From Alphaproteobacteria bacterium (GTDB taxonomy: Bacteria > Pseudomonadota > Alphaproteobacteria > Rhodobacterales > Rhodobacteraceae): DNA of 11,469 bases. The notes beneath the pieces were generated by a model. That model saw nothing but the letters and a program-made list of their open reading frames with translations, ran no database searches and was not told the DNA's origin. Shown here piece by piece: positions 1-8,330 of this stretch (its first letter is position 1; the number at the start of each line of letters is the position of its first letter). The DNA lies in the NCBI GenBank assembly GCA_030425945.1, contig JAUHZL010000050.1, forward strand, positions 1 to 11,469, in the 5' to 3' direction. A program made the position numbers and the translations under genes.

Positions 1-259
1 ACGGCGAGGCGGTGTGCACCAGCACATCCACCCCGTCCATCGCGGTGTCCCAGCCACCGTCCTGTGACAGGTCGAGGGTCACGAACCGCAGTCGCTCCAG
101 GGCATCGGGCTCCAGGTGCGGGGCGACAGCCTCGCGCACTTCCCGCGCCCGGTCCGGGGTCCGAACAGTGCCCACCACATCATGTCCGGCCTGCAGAAGC
201 TGCAGCACGACATGCTTGGCGATGAAGCCACTGGCCCCGGTGACAAGGGCGGTGGTCAT
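1..259 (-). CDS. NAD(P)-dependent epimerase/dehydratase-type reductase, N-terminal 86 codons (cut by window edge)
   Basis: Reading the minus strand from the ATG at 259 gives a protein starting MTTALVTGASGFIAKHVVLQ. The TGASGFIA stretch (residues 7-14) is the Gly-rich dinucleotide-binding loop (TGxxGxxx) of extended short-chain dehydrogenases, at the end of the first beta strand. A second strand and charged loop follow (GHDVVGTVR, about 25-33), then the V-D-V-L-V-H-T-A-S core near residue 77, where the family has its cofactor-contacting strand. The style resembles dihydroflavonol-4-reductase-like/aldehyde reductases, but the catalytic YxxxK lies outside the window, so the substrate cannot be named. 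A strong ribosome binding site (GGAGG about 8 nt before the ATG) supports the start. It lies 108 bp downstream of thpR on the same strand and could be cotranscribed or have its own promoter. The fold is well supported; the specific activity is unknown. Confidence 0.8.
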   Translation of the reverse strand, partial: MTTALVTGASGFIAKHVVLQLLQAGHDVVGTVRTPDRAREVREAVAPHLEPDALERLRFVTLDLSQDGGWDTAMDGVDVLVHTASP

Positions 260-367
260 GGCAGGTCCTCCGTTCTGCGACCCGTCGATGGTGGCGTCTC
301 GGGGCCGGATATCAACGGTGGAAACATCACGGCGCCCCGACGCCCGGGAAGGCGTGTCGATCCGGCA

Positions 368-922
368 TCAGGGGTGGCGTGCCGGGTAACTGGCCAGCAG
401 GTCATGGCGGGCCCCGTCCCGGTGCAGTGTCGAAGCAAAGAGGCCCATCTCCTGCGCGACCACGTCGGGCACGGGCCACTTGTGCGCGATCAGTGCCGCA
501 AGCCGGTCGCGCAGCGTGCCGGAGGGCTGCCGGTTGCCCCGGATCAGCGTGACGTGGGGGCGAAAGCGGCGGCGGGGCAGGTGCAGTCCTGCCATCTCGG
601 CGCTGCGGGCGACCTTGCGCTGCAACTCCACGAGGGCGGGATCGGGGTCGAGCCCCATGAAGACGAGGCCCCGTTCGGGATCGGTGAAGCTGTCGAGCCC
701 GGTGCAGCGCAGCGTGATGCCTGCGAAAGGGATGTCCTGCAGAAAGTCGTTCCAGTCCTCGACGGCCCGGGGCGTCGCCTCGCTGCAGAAGGCGAGGGTC
801 ACGTGCATCCGGTCGAGGGGCACGGCCCGCCCGACCGGCGCCGCGTCGAGCACGCGCTCCTGCACGTCGCAGAGGGCGTCTTCCAGAACGGGGGGCAGCG
901 GCAGGGCAACAAAGACACGCAT
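368..922 (-). CDS. thpR: RNA 2',3'-cyclic phosphodiesterase (2'-5' RNA ligase family, ThpR/LigT)
   Basis: The 184-residue protein has the two HxTx motifs that define the 2H phosphoesterase superfamily: H40-V-T42-L and H123-V-T125-L. Each sits in its usual half of the bilobal fold. It begins MRVFVALPLP, the typical first strand of this family, and carries RRFRPHVTLIR around the second motif. Length is normal (about 175-190 residues). Family members hydrolyse 2',3'-cyclic phosphate RNA ends to 2'-phosphate, and the E. coli protein can reversibly ligate 2'-5' tRNA halves in vitro; the physiological role in most bacteria is unsettled. The protein should be cytosolic because no signal peptide is seen. 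It lies 62 bp downstream of the acyl-CoA dehydrogenase on the same strand, with a GC-rich hairpin in the gap, so cotranscription is possible but uncertain. The sequence before the ATG at 922 is a weak ribosome binding site. The family call is secure. Confidence 0.93.
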   Translation of the reverse strand: MRVFVALPLPPVLEDALCDVQERVLDAAPVGRAVPLDRMHVTLAFCSEATPRAVEDWNDFLQDIPFAGITLRCTGLDSFTDPERGLVFMGLDPDPALVELQRKVARSAEMAGLHLPRRRFRPHVTLIRGNRQPSGTLRDRLAALIAHKWPVPDVVAQEMGLFASTLHRDGARHDLLASYPARHP

Positions 923-936
923 GGCCGCAATAGACA

Positions 937-964
937 GGGCGGGCCGCGCTGCCGCAACCCGCCC
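937..964 (-). terminator. GC-rich hairpin between mcd and thpR
   Basis: GGGCGGG (937-943) and CCCGCCC (958-964) form a perfect 7-bp stem around a 14-nt loop. It lies about 20 bp after the mcd stop codon and 15 bp before thpR. On the minus strand the stem is followed by TGTCTATTG, which is only modestly U-rich. It could be a leaky terminator reducing readthrough into thpR, an mRNA 3'-end stabiliser, or just a chance GC-rich inverted repeat. Confidence 0.35.
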
Positions 965-984
965 CGCTGGCTATCTTCCGGCGC

Positions 985-2679
985 TTACCCGAGCAGCCGC
1001 CGGGCGATCACCTGCGCCTGGATCTCGGCGGCGCCCTCGAAGATGTTGAGGATGCGCGCGTCGCACAGGATGCGGCTGATGGTGTATTCCAGCGCAAAGC
1101 CGTTGCCGCCGTGGATCTGCAACCCGTTGTCGGCGGCGGCCCAGGCCACCCGGGCCCCCAGCAGCTTGGCCATCCCGGCTTCGAGGTCGCAGCGGCGGCC
1201 TTCATCCTTCTCGCGGGCCGAGAAATAGGTCAGCTGGCGCGCGATCATCAGCTCGACCGCCATCATCGCCAGCTTGCCCGAGACGCGCGGGAACGAGATC
1301 AGCGCCTTGCCGAACTGCTTGCGGTCCTGCGCGTAGCGCATCGCCACGTCGAGCGCCGATTGCGCCACGCCGATCGCGCGGGCGGCGGTCTGGATACGGG
1401 CGCTCTCGAAGGTCTCCATCAACTGCTTGAAGCCCTTGCCCTCCTCACCGCCGAGCAGGTTCTCGCCCTTGACCCTGAAGTTGTCGAAGCCGAGTTCGTA
1501 CTCCTTCATCCCGCGGTAGCCGAGCACCTCGATCTCGCCGCCGGTCATCCCTTCGCTGGGGAACGGATGGTCGTCGGTGCCGGGCGTCTTCTCGGCGAGG
1601 AACATGGACAGGCCGCGGTAGTCGGTCGTGTTCGGATCGGTCCGGGCGAGCAGGGTCATCACGTGGGCGCGGGCCGCATGGGTGATCCAGGTCTTGTTGC
1701 CGGTGATCCGGTAGTCGCCGTTGTCGTCCCTGACCGCGCGGGTGCGCAGCGATCCGAGGTCCGAGCCGGTGTTCGGTTCGGTGAACACGGCGGTCGGAAG
1801 AATCTCGGCGCTGGCGAGTTTCGGCAGCCACTGGGCCTTCTGCACGTCGGTGCCGCCCGCGAGGATCAGCTCGGCGGCAATCTCCGACCGGGTGCCGAGC
1901 GAGCCGACCCCGATGTAACCGCGCGACAGTTCCTCCGAGACGACGCACATCGAGGCCTTCGACAGCCCGAAGCCGCCGAACTCCTCCGGGATGGTCAGCC
2001 CGAACACGCCCATCTCGGCGAGCTCCTCGATCACCTCGAGCGGGATGAGCTCATCCTTCAGGTGCCATTCGTGGGCAAAAGGCTCGATCTTGTCGACGGC
2101 ATAGCGGCGGAACTGCTCGCGGATCATCTCCAGCTCCTCGTCGAGGCCGGTGGCCCCCACGGTGATGTCCGCGCTGCGCTCGATCATCAACTCGACGAGG
2201 CGCGTGCGCGCTGCCTGGCTGTTCCCGGCCTCGGTCAGCCGCGCGATTTCCGGCGTCACCAGCAAGGCGGCCGCGTCGGCGTCGAGGCCGAGGTCCTTCA
2301 GGCGCAGCACTTCGCCCTGGCTCATCGGGATGCCGCCCTGCATCTGGGCAAGGTACTCTCCGAAGGCGATCTGGTGCAGCAGCGCCTCGACCTCGCCGAA
2401 CTTGCCCTCGGCGGTCAGGCGCTCGGCCCAGCCCTGCATCTGGCGCAGCGACTCGACATAGGTGGCAAGCCACGCGAGGCCGTGTGCCGCGGTCTGGTGC
2501 GTCTCGATCAATCCGCCCGAGACGCGCCCATCGAGCGAAACGCGGGCGAGCACTGTCGTCCGTGCGAGGTCCAGCAAGGCTTCCACGGGCGGCAGGGCCG
2601 CGGAGGTCAGGACCAGCAGGTCGGGCAGCAGGGTCGGGGCCTCGGTGGCGAGGTTCGGGTCTTGTCCGTCGTGGGGCAT
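985..2679 (-). CDS. mcd: Acyl-CoA dehydrogenase with N-terminal extension, probable (2S)-methylsuccinyl-CoA dehydrogenase
   Basis: The protein has 564 residues from the chosen start; an upstream in-frame ATG at 2691 would give 568. I prefer ATG 2679 because GGAGAG lies 4-5 nt before it, and the upstream ATG abuts that site and has poor spacing of its own. Using the 568 numbering, residues 1-180 form an extension absent from ordinary acyl-CoA dehydrogenases (about 380 residues). The catalytic unit follows: TIPEEFGGFGL (233-243), the flavin/substrate motif AVFTEPNTGSD (301-311), YAQDRKQFGKAL (453-464), LQIHGGNGF (524-532) and ILNIFEGAAEIQ (547-558), whose E552 is the expected catalytic base. 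Size, extension and placement next to pckA match what I recall of Mcd from Rhodobacter/Paracoccus, the FAD enzyme oxidising methylsuccinyl-CoA to mesaconyl-CoA in the ethylmalonyl-CoA pathway. Other extended acyl-CoA dehydrogenases are possible. Family is certain; the Mcd assignment is good but inferred. Confidence 0.78.
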   Translation of the reverse strand: MPHDGQDPNLATEAPTLLPDLLVLTSAALPPVEALLDLARTTVLARVSLDGRVSGGLIETHQTAAHGLAWLATYVESLRQMQGWAERLTAEGKFGEVEALLHQIAFGEYLAQMQGGIPMSQGEVLRLKDLGLDADAAALLVTPEIARLTEAGNSQAARTRLVELMIERSADITVGATGLDEELEMIREQFRRYAVDKIEPFAHEWHLKDELIPLEVIEELAEMGVFGLTIPEEFGGFGLSKASMCVVSEELSRGYIGVGSLGTRSEIAAELILAGGTDVQKAQWLPKLASAEILPTAVFTEPNTGSDLGSLRTRAVRDDNGDYRITGNKTWITHAARAHVMTLLARTDPNTTDYRGLSMFLAEKTPGTDDHPFPSEGMTGGEIEVLGYRGMKEYELGFDNFRVKGENLLGGEEGKGFKQLMETFESARIQTAARAIGVAQSALDVAMRYAQDRKQFGKALISFPRVSGKLAMMAVELMIARQLTYFSAREKDEGRRCDLEAGMAKLLGARVAWAAADNGLQIHGGNGFALEYTISRILCDARILNIFEGAAEIQAQVIARRLLG

Positions 2680-2708
2680 GTCTCTCTCCATTTCCGGGCG
2701 TTGGGGTC

Positions 2709-2736
2709 AGATAGAGCGTTCGCACCCGCAGCGCAA
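2709..2736 (-). promoter_or_regulatory. Candidate promoter for the acyl-CoA dehydrogenase gene
   Basis: On the minus strand TTGCGC (2731-2736) and CTATCT (2709-2714) are separated by 16 bp and sit about 30 bp before the ATG at 2679. This resembles a weak sigma-70 promoter with a short leader. The region 2692-2890 is the divergent spacer between mcd and the permease gene, so both promoters must lie there unless transcription comes from further away. No clear promoter for the rightward gene was found. This is pattern matching only. Confidence 0.3.
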
Positions 2737-2890
2737 CAAAAATTCGCGGACGCAGCATCCCTTGAAGCAATGTGTCTCAGGGCTATGGCGCTTGTCGGCG
2801 GGACACGGGGTGCACCGGCGGCGCCCTTTCCTTTCCCGCAGGCCGGGATTATGCGCGAAGGAACCCCTGAGCCTACCCCGGATCACCCCG

Positions 2891-3658
2891 ATGAGCTACC
2901 TGCCCCCCGACCTGACCCTGCTGGCGCTTGCGCTGGCGCTCGGCATCACGCTGGCGGCCGGCATCGTGAAGGGCGCGGTCGGGTTTGCCATGCCGCTGAT
3001 CATGATTTCGGGCATCTCGTCGATCATGGACCCGAAGCTGGCGCTGGCGGGAATCATCGTACCGATCGTGGTCTCGAACCTGTGGCAGACGCTGCGCGCG
3101 GGCCTCGGTCCGGCGTGGGAGGCGGTGGTGGAGTTCCGCCGCTACCTGATCATCGTCTCGCTGGCGATCTTCGCGGCGGCCCAGGGCGTGGCGCTGATCC
3201 CGGACCAGGTCTTCTACGCGGTCCTTGGTATCCCGGTGGTGGTGCTGTGCCTGATCCAGCTGATCGGCGTCCGCCTGTCGATCCCGCCGCACCGCCGCAA
3301 CCTCGCGGAATGGATCATCGGCCTGATCTCGGGCCTGCTCGGCGGATTCGCCGGGACATGGGGGCCGACGACCGTGTTGTTCCTGCTGGCCATCGACACG
3401 CCCAAGAAGAAGCAGATGGTGGTTCAGGGCGTGATCTACGGCCTCGGGTCGGTGGTGCTGCTGCTGGCGCACCTGCGCTCGGGCATCCTGAACGCCGGAA
3501 CCGCGCCGCTGTCGATCCTGCTGGTTCTGCCGGCCTTCATCGGCATGTGGATCGGGTTCCAGATCCAGGACCGGCTGAACGCGACAGCCTTCCGGAAGGT
3601 GACGCTGATCGTCCTGACCATCGCGGGCCTGAACCTGGTCCGCAAGGCGTTCATGTAA
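2891..3658 (+). CDS. TauE/SafE-family sulfite/organic anion exporter-like membrane permease
   Basis: The 255-residue protein is very hydrophobic, with about eight likely membrane segments. It shows the family's internal duplication: GIVKGAVGFAMPLI (24-37) in the first half and GLLGGFAGTWGPTTVLFLL (148-166) in the second, both Gly-rich segments ending in a Pro. A positively charged loop (IDTPKKKQ, 168-175) follows the second repeat, as expected for a cytoplasmic loop. The start MSYLPPDLTL is chosen because the hydrophobic part begins right after it and upstream sequence in frame looks non-coding; its ribosome binding site is weak. Family members export sulfite, sulfoacetate or other small organic anions, but the substrate cannot be read from the sequence and the neighbours give no sulfonate pathway. 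It is divergent from mcd and convergent with the cytochrome gene, with 9 bp between the two stop codons. Confidence 0.87.
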   Translation: MSYLPPDLTLLALALALGITLAAGIVKGAVGFAMPLIMISGISSIMDPKLALAGIIVPIVVSNLWQTLRAGLGPAWEAVVEFRRYLIIVSLAIFAAAQGVALIPDQVFYAVLGIPVVVLCLIQLIGVRLSIPPHRRNLAEWIIGLISGLLGGFAGTWGPTTVLFLLAIDTPKKKQMVVQGVIYGLGSVVLLLAHLRSGILNAGTAPLSILLVLPAFIGMWIGFQIQDRLNATAFRKVTLIVLTIAGLNLVRKAFM

Positions 3659-3667
3659 GGGCTGCGC

Positions 3668-3931
3668 TCAGTCGGCCGCCCCGAGCCAGTCGAGGATCGC
3701 GGCAAGCTCGTCCTCGGCCAGAGGGATCTTCGGCATCGCCTCGAACCCACTGACCGCGCGCCGGATGACGGAGGGCGGCAACCCGCGCAGGTCGCCGGCG
3801 GGGCCGTCGTCGGCGCTTTCCCCGTGACACAGGCTGCACCGCAGCCGGAACAGCAGCTGCCCGTCGGACACCTCGGCGGCAAGACCGGGCGAGGGGATCA
3901 GGACAAGGGCCAGAAAGAGAACGCGCACCAT
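3668..3931 (-). CDS. Small periplasmic monohaem c-type cytochrome
   Basis: This 87-residue protein has a Sec-type signal peptide (MVRVLFLALVLIPSPGLAA, probable cleavage after residue 19). One haem-attachment motif, C32-S-L-C35-H36, follows 12 residues into the mature part. M66 in the sequence FEAMPKIPL is the probable distal haem ligand, and a terminal helix (AEDELAAILDWL) matches the last helix of class I cytochromes. The mature chain of about 68 residues is shorter than typical cytochrome c, with a small loop between haem and Met ligand. It should accept and pass electrons in the periplasm; the partners are unknown. It lies 46 bp downstream of pckA on the same strand, so it may be transcribed from the pckA promoter. 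No strong ribosome binding site is seen. Cytochrome identity is clear, function is not. Confidence 0.88.
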   Translation of the reverse strand: MVRVLFLALVLIPSPGLAAEVSDGQLLFRLRCSLCHGESADDGPAGDLRGLPPSVIRRAVSGFEAMPKIPLAEDELAAILDWLGAAD

Positions 3932-3977
3932 GCCAGAAGCATGACGCGCGTCCGTTTCACGCCGGTGACAGGCCGGG

Positions 3978-5576
<1,599 letters not shown>

Positions 5577-5675
5577 GGCGCTTGCTCCTGCTGTGTTGTC
5601 TGAACCGCGCAAAATCCGGCGGCGAAGCGTGCTCGCGGCCCATTTCGTCTCGGGACCGGACCGCCGCACAGTCGG

Positions 5676-5704
5676 GCTATACCATGCGATCCGGCGGGGG
5701 AAAC
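5676..5704 (-). promoter_or_regulatory. Candidate pckA promoter
   Basis: On the minus strand TATAGC (5676-5681) is a fair -10 element. Seventeen bases upstream is GTTTCC (5699-5704), a poor -35. A weak -35 immediately next to the operator-like boxes at 5710-5753 would suit an activator-dependent promoter, which fits a gluconeogenic gene. The implied leader is about 90 nt. Not experimentally supported. Confidence 0.35.
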
Positions 5705-5709
5705 AGGAC

Positions 5710-5753
5710 GGTTGCGCGCAGTTAGCGCAATCACCGGAAAGGATAGCGCAACC
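5710..5753. promoter_or_regulatory. Cluster of three GCGC-centred, LacI-like operator boxes
   Basis: Three similar 12-bp boxes occur in a row: GGTTGCGCGCAG (5710-5721), GTTAGCGCAATC (5721-5732) and GATAGCGCAACC (5742-5753). Their GCGC cores start at 5714, 5725 and 5746, spacings of 11 and 21 bp, so all face the same side of the helix. The middle box is close to a palindrome centred on CG, as in LacI-family operators. The outer GGTTGCGC and GCGCAACC are also perfect 8-bp inverted copies. A LacI-family carbon regulator such as CceR, described in Rhodobacter sphaeroides as controlling central carbon genes, is a natural candidate, but I infer this from the family and cannot confirm its motif. Confidence 0.5.
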
Positions 5754-5885
5754 ATTTTTTCGTTTTATGTCGCGAGTGCCCCGGTGCCGCCGCCGCGGTC
5801 GTGTCCCGAACGCCGCGCGCCCGGGTGATTCGGCATTACAGGATTGATTCCCGCCGCCCAAATCCACACAATGCACCGAAAAAAG

Positions 5886-5912
5886 TATAGGCAGTTGCAG
5901 CAGGACAGGAAA
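5886..5912 (+). promoter_or_regulatory. Candidate chvI -10 element and ribosome binding site
   Basis: TATAGG at 5886-5891, just after an A-rich run, is the best -10-like hexamer before chvI; no good -35 lies 16-18 bp upstream. AGGAAA at about 5907-5912 lies about 8 nt before the ATG at 5920 and supports that start. If the -10 is real the leader is only about 22 nt. Confidence 0.35.
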
Positions 5913-5919
5913 TCCGCCC

Positions 5920-6618
5920 ATGGCTCGGATCGCGTTGGTCGATGACGACAGGAACATTCTGACATCGGTTTCGATTACACTCGAGGCCGAGGGCTTCGAG
6001 GTCGAGACCTACAATGACGGTCAGTCGGCCCTCGACGGGTTCAACCGGCGGATGCCGGACTTGGGGGTCTTCGACATCAAGATGCCCCGGATGGACGGCA
6101 TGGACCTGCTTCAGCGGGTGCGCCAGAAGTCGAAGATGCCGGTGATCTTCCTCACCTCCAAGGATGACGAGATCGACGAGGTGCTCGGTCTGCGGATGGG
6201 CGCGGACGACTACATGCGCAAGCCGTTTTCCGAGCGGCTGCTGGTCGAGCGCATCCGCGCGCTGCTGCGCCGGCAGGAGGCGCTTGCCAACGATACGGGC
6301 GACATCGACGAGTCCAAGATCATGGTGCGCGGCAACCTGACGATGGACCCGCTGCGCCACTCGGTGACGTGGAAGGGCAAGGACGTCTCGCTGACCGTGA
6401 CCGAGTTCCTGCTGCTGCAGGCGCTGGCCCAGCGGCCCGGCTTCGTGAAGAGCCGCGACCAGCTGATGGACGTGGCCTATGACGACCAGGTTTACGTCGA
6501 CGACCGGACCATCGACAGCCACATCAAGCGCCTGCGGAAGAAGATGCGCATGGCGGACGACGACTTCTCGGCCATCGAGACGCTCTATGGCATCGGGTAC
6601 AAGTACAACGAAGAATGA
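5920..6618 (+). CDS. chvI: Two-component response regulator ChvI (OmpR/PhoB class)
   Basis: The 232-residue protein has an N-terminal receiver domain (about 1-118) and a C-terminal winged-helix DNA-binding domain (about 133-232). In the receiver the acidic pocket is D8-D9-D10, the phosphoacceptor is D52 (in VFDIKMPRMDG), T79 is the switch residue and K101 the conserved lysine (MRKPF). In the effector domain the recognition-helix region reads DDRTIDSHIKRLRKKM and the wing ends in YGIGYKY. Sequence and pairing with chvG identify ChvI/ExoS-ChvI-type systems, which in rhizobia, Agrobacterium and relatives respond to acid or envelope stress through the sensor ChvG. Its stop codon overlaps the chvG start by 4 bp (ATGA), suggesting translational coupling. 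It is divergent from pckA, so it may bind the shared intergenic region. Very secure. Confidence 0.96.
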   Translation: MARIALVDDDRNILTSVSITLEAEGFEVETYNDGQSALDGFNRRMPDLGVFDIKMPRMDGMDLLQRVRQKSKMPVIFLTSKDDEIDEVLGLRMGADDYMRKPFSERLLVERIRALLRRQEALANDTGDIDESKIMVRGNLTMDPLRHSVTWKGKDVSLTVTEFLLLQALAQRPGFVKSRDQLMDVAYDDQVYVDDRTIDSHIKRLRKKMRMADDDFSAIETLYGIGYKYNEE

Positions 6619-8330
6619 CCGCTTCGCCCGACATCGAAAAGGGTGACGCCTCCGCGGCGGCCCGGCGCACGCGCCGGTCGCAGGTCGCGCTGGGCGAGGA
6701 CTGGGTGGTCCCCACCAGCCTCGTCGAGGCGGAGCTGCGCGAGAGTCGGGCAAAGCGCAACATCGTCTCGCTGAACCGCTCCCCGCTGGCGCGCAAGATC
6801 ATCACCTTCAACCTGCTGGCGCTCGTCATCCTCGTGGCGGGCGTGCTCTACCTGAACCCGTTTCGCGACAGCCTCGTGCTGCAGCGCGAGCGCGGGCTCG
6901 TCGGCGAGGCACGGCTGGTCGCGGCGGTGGTCGAGGCCAAGCTGCCGGACGGGACCGCGCTGGACGCCGCCCTCGCCAGCGACCTGGCGAACGGGCTGGT
7001 GCTGTCGCCCTCGGTCGAGGTGGCGCTCTTCGGCACGGACGGCACGCAACTGGCCTCGGCGCGGGGAACGGTCGCCGATATCGTCGTGACGGATCGGGCC
7101 GACGAGGGCGCCACGGTCATCACCGACCTGCTGAACGCCCTGTGGCGGGTGATTTCCTCCTTCACGGCGCAGGACGACGCCGGCCCTTCGGCCACCGCGC
7201 CCGATGTCACGGCCGCCCTGCTGCCGGATGTGCTGGCGGGGATCACCCGCGCCTACAACGGGCGCGACACAGGCGGGGCGCACCAGTTCGCGGTCGGCGC
7301 GCCGGTGATGCAGGACGGGATCGTGCGCGGCGCGATTGTGCTGACCACCGCTTCGGGCGAGATCGACCGGCTGGTGCAGCGCGAGCGCGAGCAGGTCCTG
7401 CAGATGTTCTTCGTGGCGCTGCTGGTTTCCATCGGCCTGTCGCTGGTGCTGGCGTCCACCATCGCCAACCCGCTGTCCGACCTCGCCGCCGCCGCCGAAC
7501 TGGGCCGCGACCGCAACGCCCGGAAGATGAGCCCGGGCCGCGTCCGGATCCCCGACCTGACCGCCCGCCCGGACGAGATCGGCCGCCTGTCGGGCGCCCT
7601 GCGCGGCATGGTCTCGGCGCTCTACGAACGGATCGACGCGAACGAACAGTTCGCGGCCGACGTGGCCCACGAGATCAAGAACCCGCTCGCCTCGCTCCGC
7701 GCGGCCACCGGGACGCTGCGCAAGGCGACGCGCGAAGACCAGCGCGCGCGGCTTCTCGACGTGATCGAGCACGACGTGCGCCGCCTCGATCGTCTCGTCT
7801 CCGACATCTCGAACGCCTCGCGCCTCGACAGCGAACTGGTGCGCGAGGAAGAAGAGACCTTCGACCTGCTGAAGATGCTGTCGAACCTGATCGACTATCA
7901 CCGGCAGGAGGCCGAGGAGCAGGGGATCGACTTCATCTCGGACCTGCCCGGCAAGCCGATCATGATCCAGGGTCTGGAACCGCGCCTGGCGCAGGTCTTC
8001 GTGAACCTGCTGTCCAACGCCATCTCGTTCTGCGAGGCGGGCGACGCCGTGCGTCTCTGGGTGCGTCAGCGCGACAACCGGGTGCTGGTCGTGGTCGAGG
8101 ACACCGGACCGGGCATCCCCGAGTCGGCGCTGACCAAGATCTTCACGCGGTTCTACTCCGAGCGTCCCGAGAAGCAGTTCGGCAATCATTCCGGCCTCGG
8201 CCTCGCGATCTCGAAACAGATCGTCGAGGCGCATGGCGGCGTGATCTGGGCGGAAAACATCCTGCCGACCCGGGCCCACGCCACCTCCGACCCGCTGGGT
8301 GCCCGCTTCGTGGTGGGTCTGCCGGTGTGA
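6615..8330 (+). CDS. chvG: Membrane sensor histidine kinase ChvG
   Basis: The 571-residue protein starts with a cytoplasmic tail of about 60 residues. Transmembrane segment 1 is near 62-80 (ITFNLLALVILVAGVLYL). A periplasmic sensor region runs from about 81 to 262, and transmembrane segment 2 is near 263-284. A HAMP domain follows (about 285-340, including NPLSDLAAAAE). The phosphoacceptor H352 is in the H-box DVAHEIKNPLASLR. The ATPase domain shows the N-box NLLSNAISF with N468, the G1 box DTGPG (496-500), an F-box around IFTRFY (509-514) and the G2 box SGLGLAI (526-532). All catalytic elements are intact. The partner is ChvI. The start ATG overlaps the chvI stop, and its own stop overlaps the hprK start by 4 bp (GTGA). 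Physical linkage to hprK and HPr is common in alphaproteobacteria and suggests cross-talk between envelope sensing and carbon/PTS status. Confidence 0.95.
   Translation: MTASPDIEKGDASAAARRTRRSQVALGEDWVVPTSLVEAELRESRAKRNIVSLNRSPLARKIITFNLLALVILVAGVLYLNPFRDSLVLQRERGLVGEARLVAAVVEAKLPDGTALDAALASDLANGLVLSPSVEVALFGTDGTQLASARGTVADIVVTDRADEGATVITDLLNALWRVISSFTAQDDAGPSATAPDVTAALLPDVLAGITRAYNGRDTGGAHQFAVGAPVMQDGIVRGAIVLTTASGEIDRLVQREREQVLQMFFVALLVSIGLSLVLASTIANPLSDLAAAAELGRDRNARKMSPGRVRIPDLTARPDEIGRLSGALRGMVSALYERIDANEQFAADVAHEIKNPLASLRAATGTLRKATREDQRARLLDVIEHDVRRLDRLVSDISNASRLDSELVREEEETFDLLKMLSNLIDYHRQEAEEQGIDFISDLPGKPIMIQGLEPRLAQVFVNLLSNAISFCEAGDAVRLWVRQRDNRVLVVVEDTGPGIPESALTKIFTRFYSERPEKQFGNHSGLGLAISKQIVEAHGGVIWAENILPTRAHATSDPLGARFVVGLPV

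Larger units (their letters stand above)
5577..5919. promoter_or_regulatory. Divergent intergenic control region between pckA and chvI
   Basis: This 343-bp gene-free stretch separates two divergently transcribed genes. From left to right it holds the pckA leader (5577 to about 5669), a possible pckA -10 element, a cluster of GCGC-centred boxes (5710-5753), a T-rich tract (5755-5768), a GC-rich stretch of unknown role (about 5770-5825), and an AT-richer segment with the likely chvI promoter and ribosome binding site (5861-5919). Frames remain open across it on the minus strand, but the composition is non-coding and no start has a good binding site. Confidence 0.75.

Noticed and set aside
2762..2787. 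TTGAAG followed by GCTATG as a promoter for the permease gene.
   Set aside because: The spacing is only 14 bp and the -10 match is poor, so it was not listed as a feature.
1111..3753. Long plus-strand open frame of 880 codons running antisense to mcd and across the permease gene.
   Set aside because: It mirrors the codon structure of the real GC-rich gene on the other strand, has low-complexity Arg/Gly/Ala/His-rich content, and crosses two unrelated genes and their promoters.
3932..3977. CCGG repeats and an ACGCGCGT palindrome between pckA and the cytochrome gene as a possible terminator.
   Set aside because: The pairing is only about 4 bp with no T-tract, and short palindromes are expected by chance at this GC content.
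5577..5957. Upstream extension of the pckA frame by 127 codons.
   Set aside because: It would run through the divergent regulatory region and into chvI; pckA family similarity and a good ribosome binding site point to ATG 5576.
7142..8326. Upstream extension of the hprK frame by about 395 codons.
   Set aside because: That part is a frame-shifted shadow of chvG; the true HprK begins at GTG 8327 next to the chvG stop, and the short form is normal for alphaproteobacteria.
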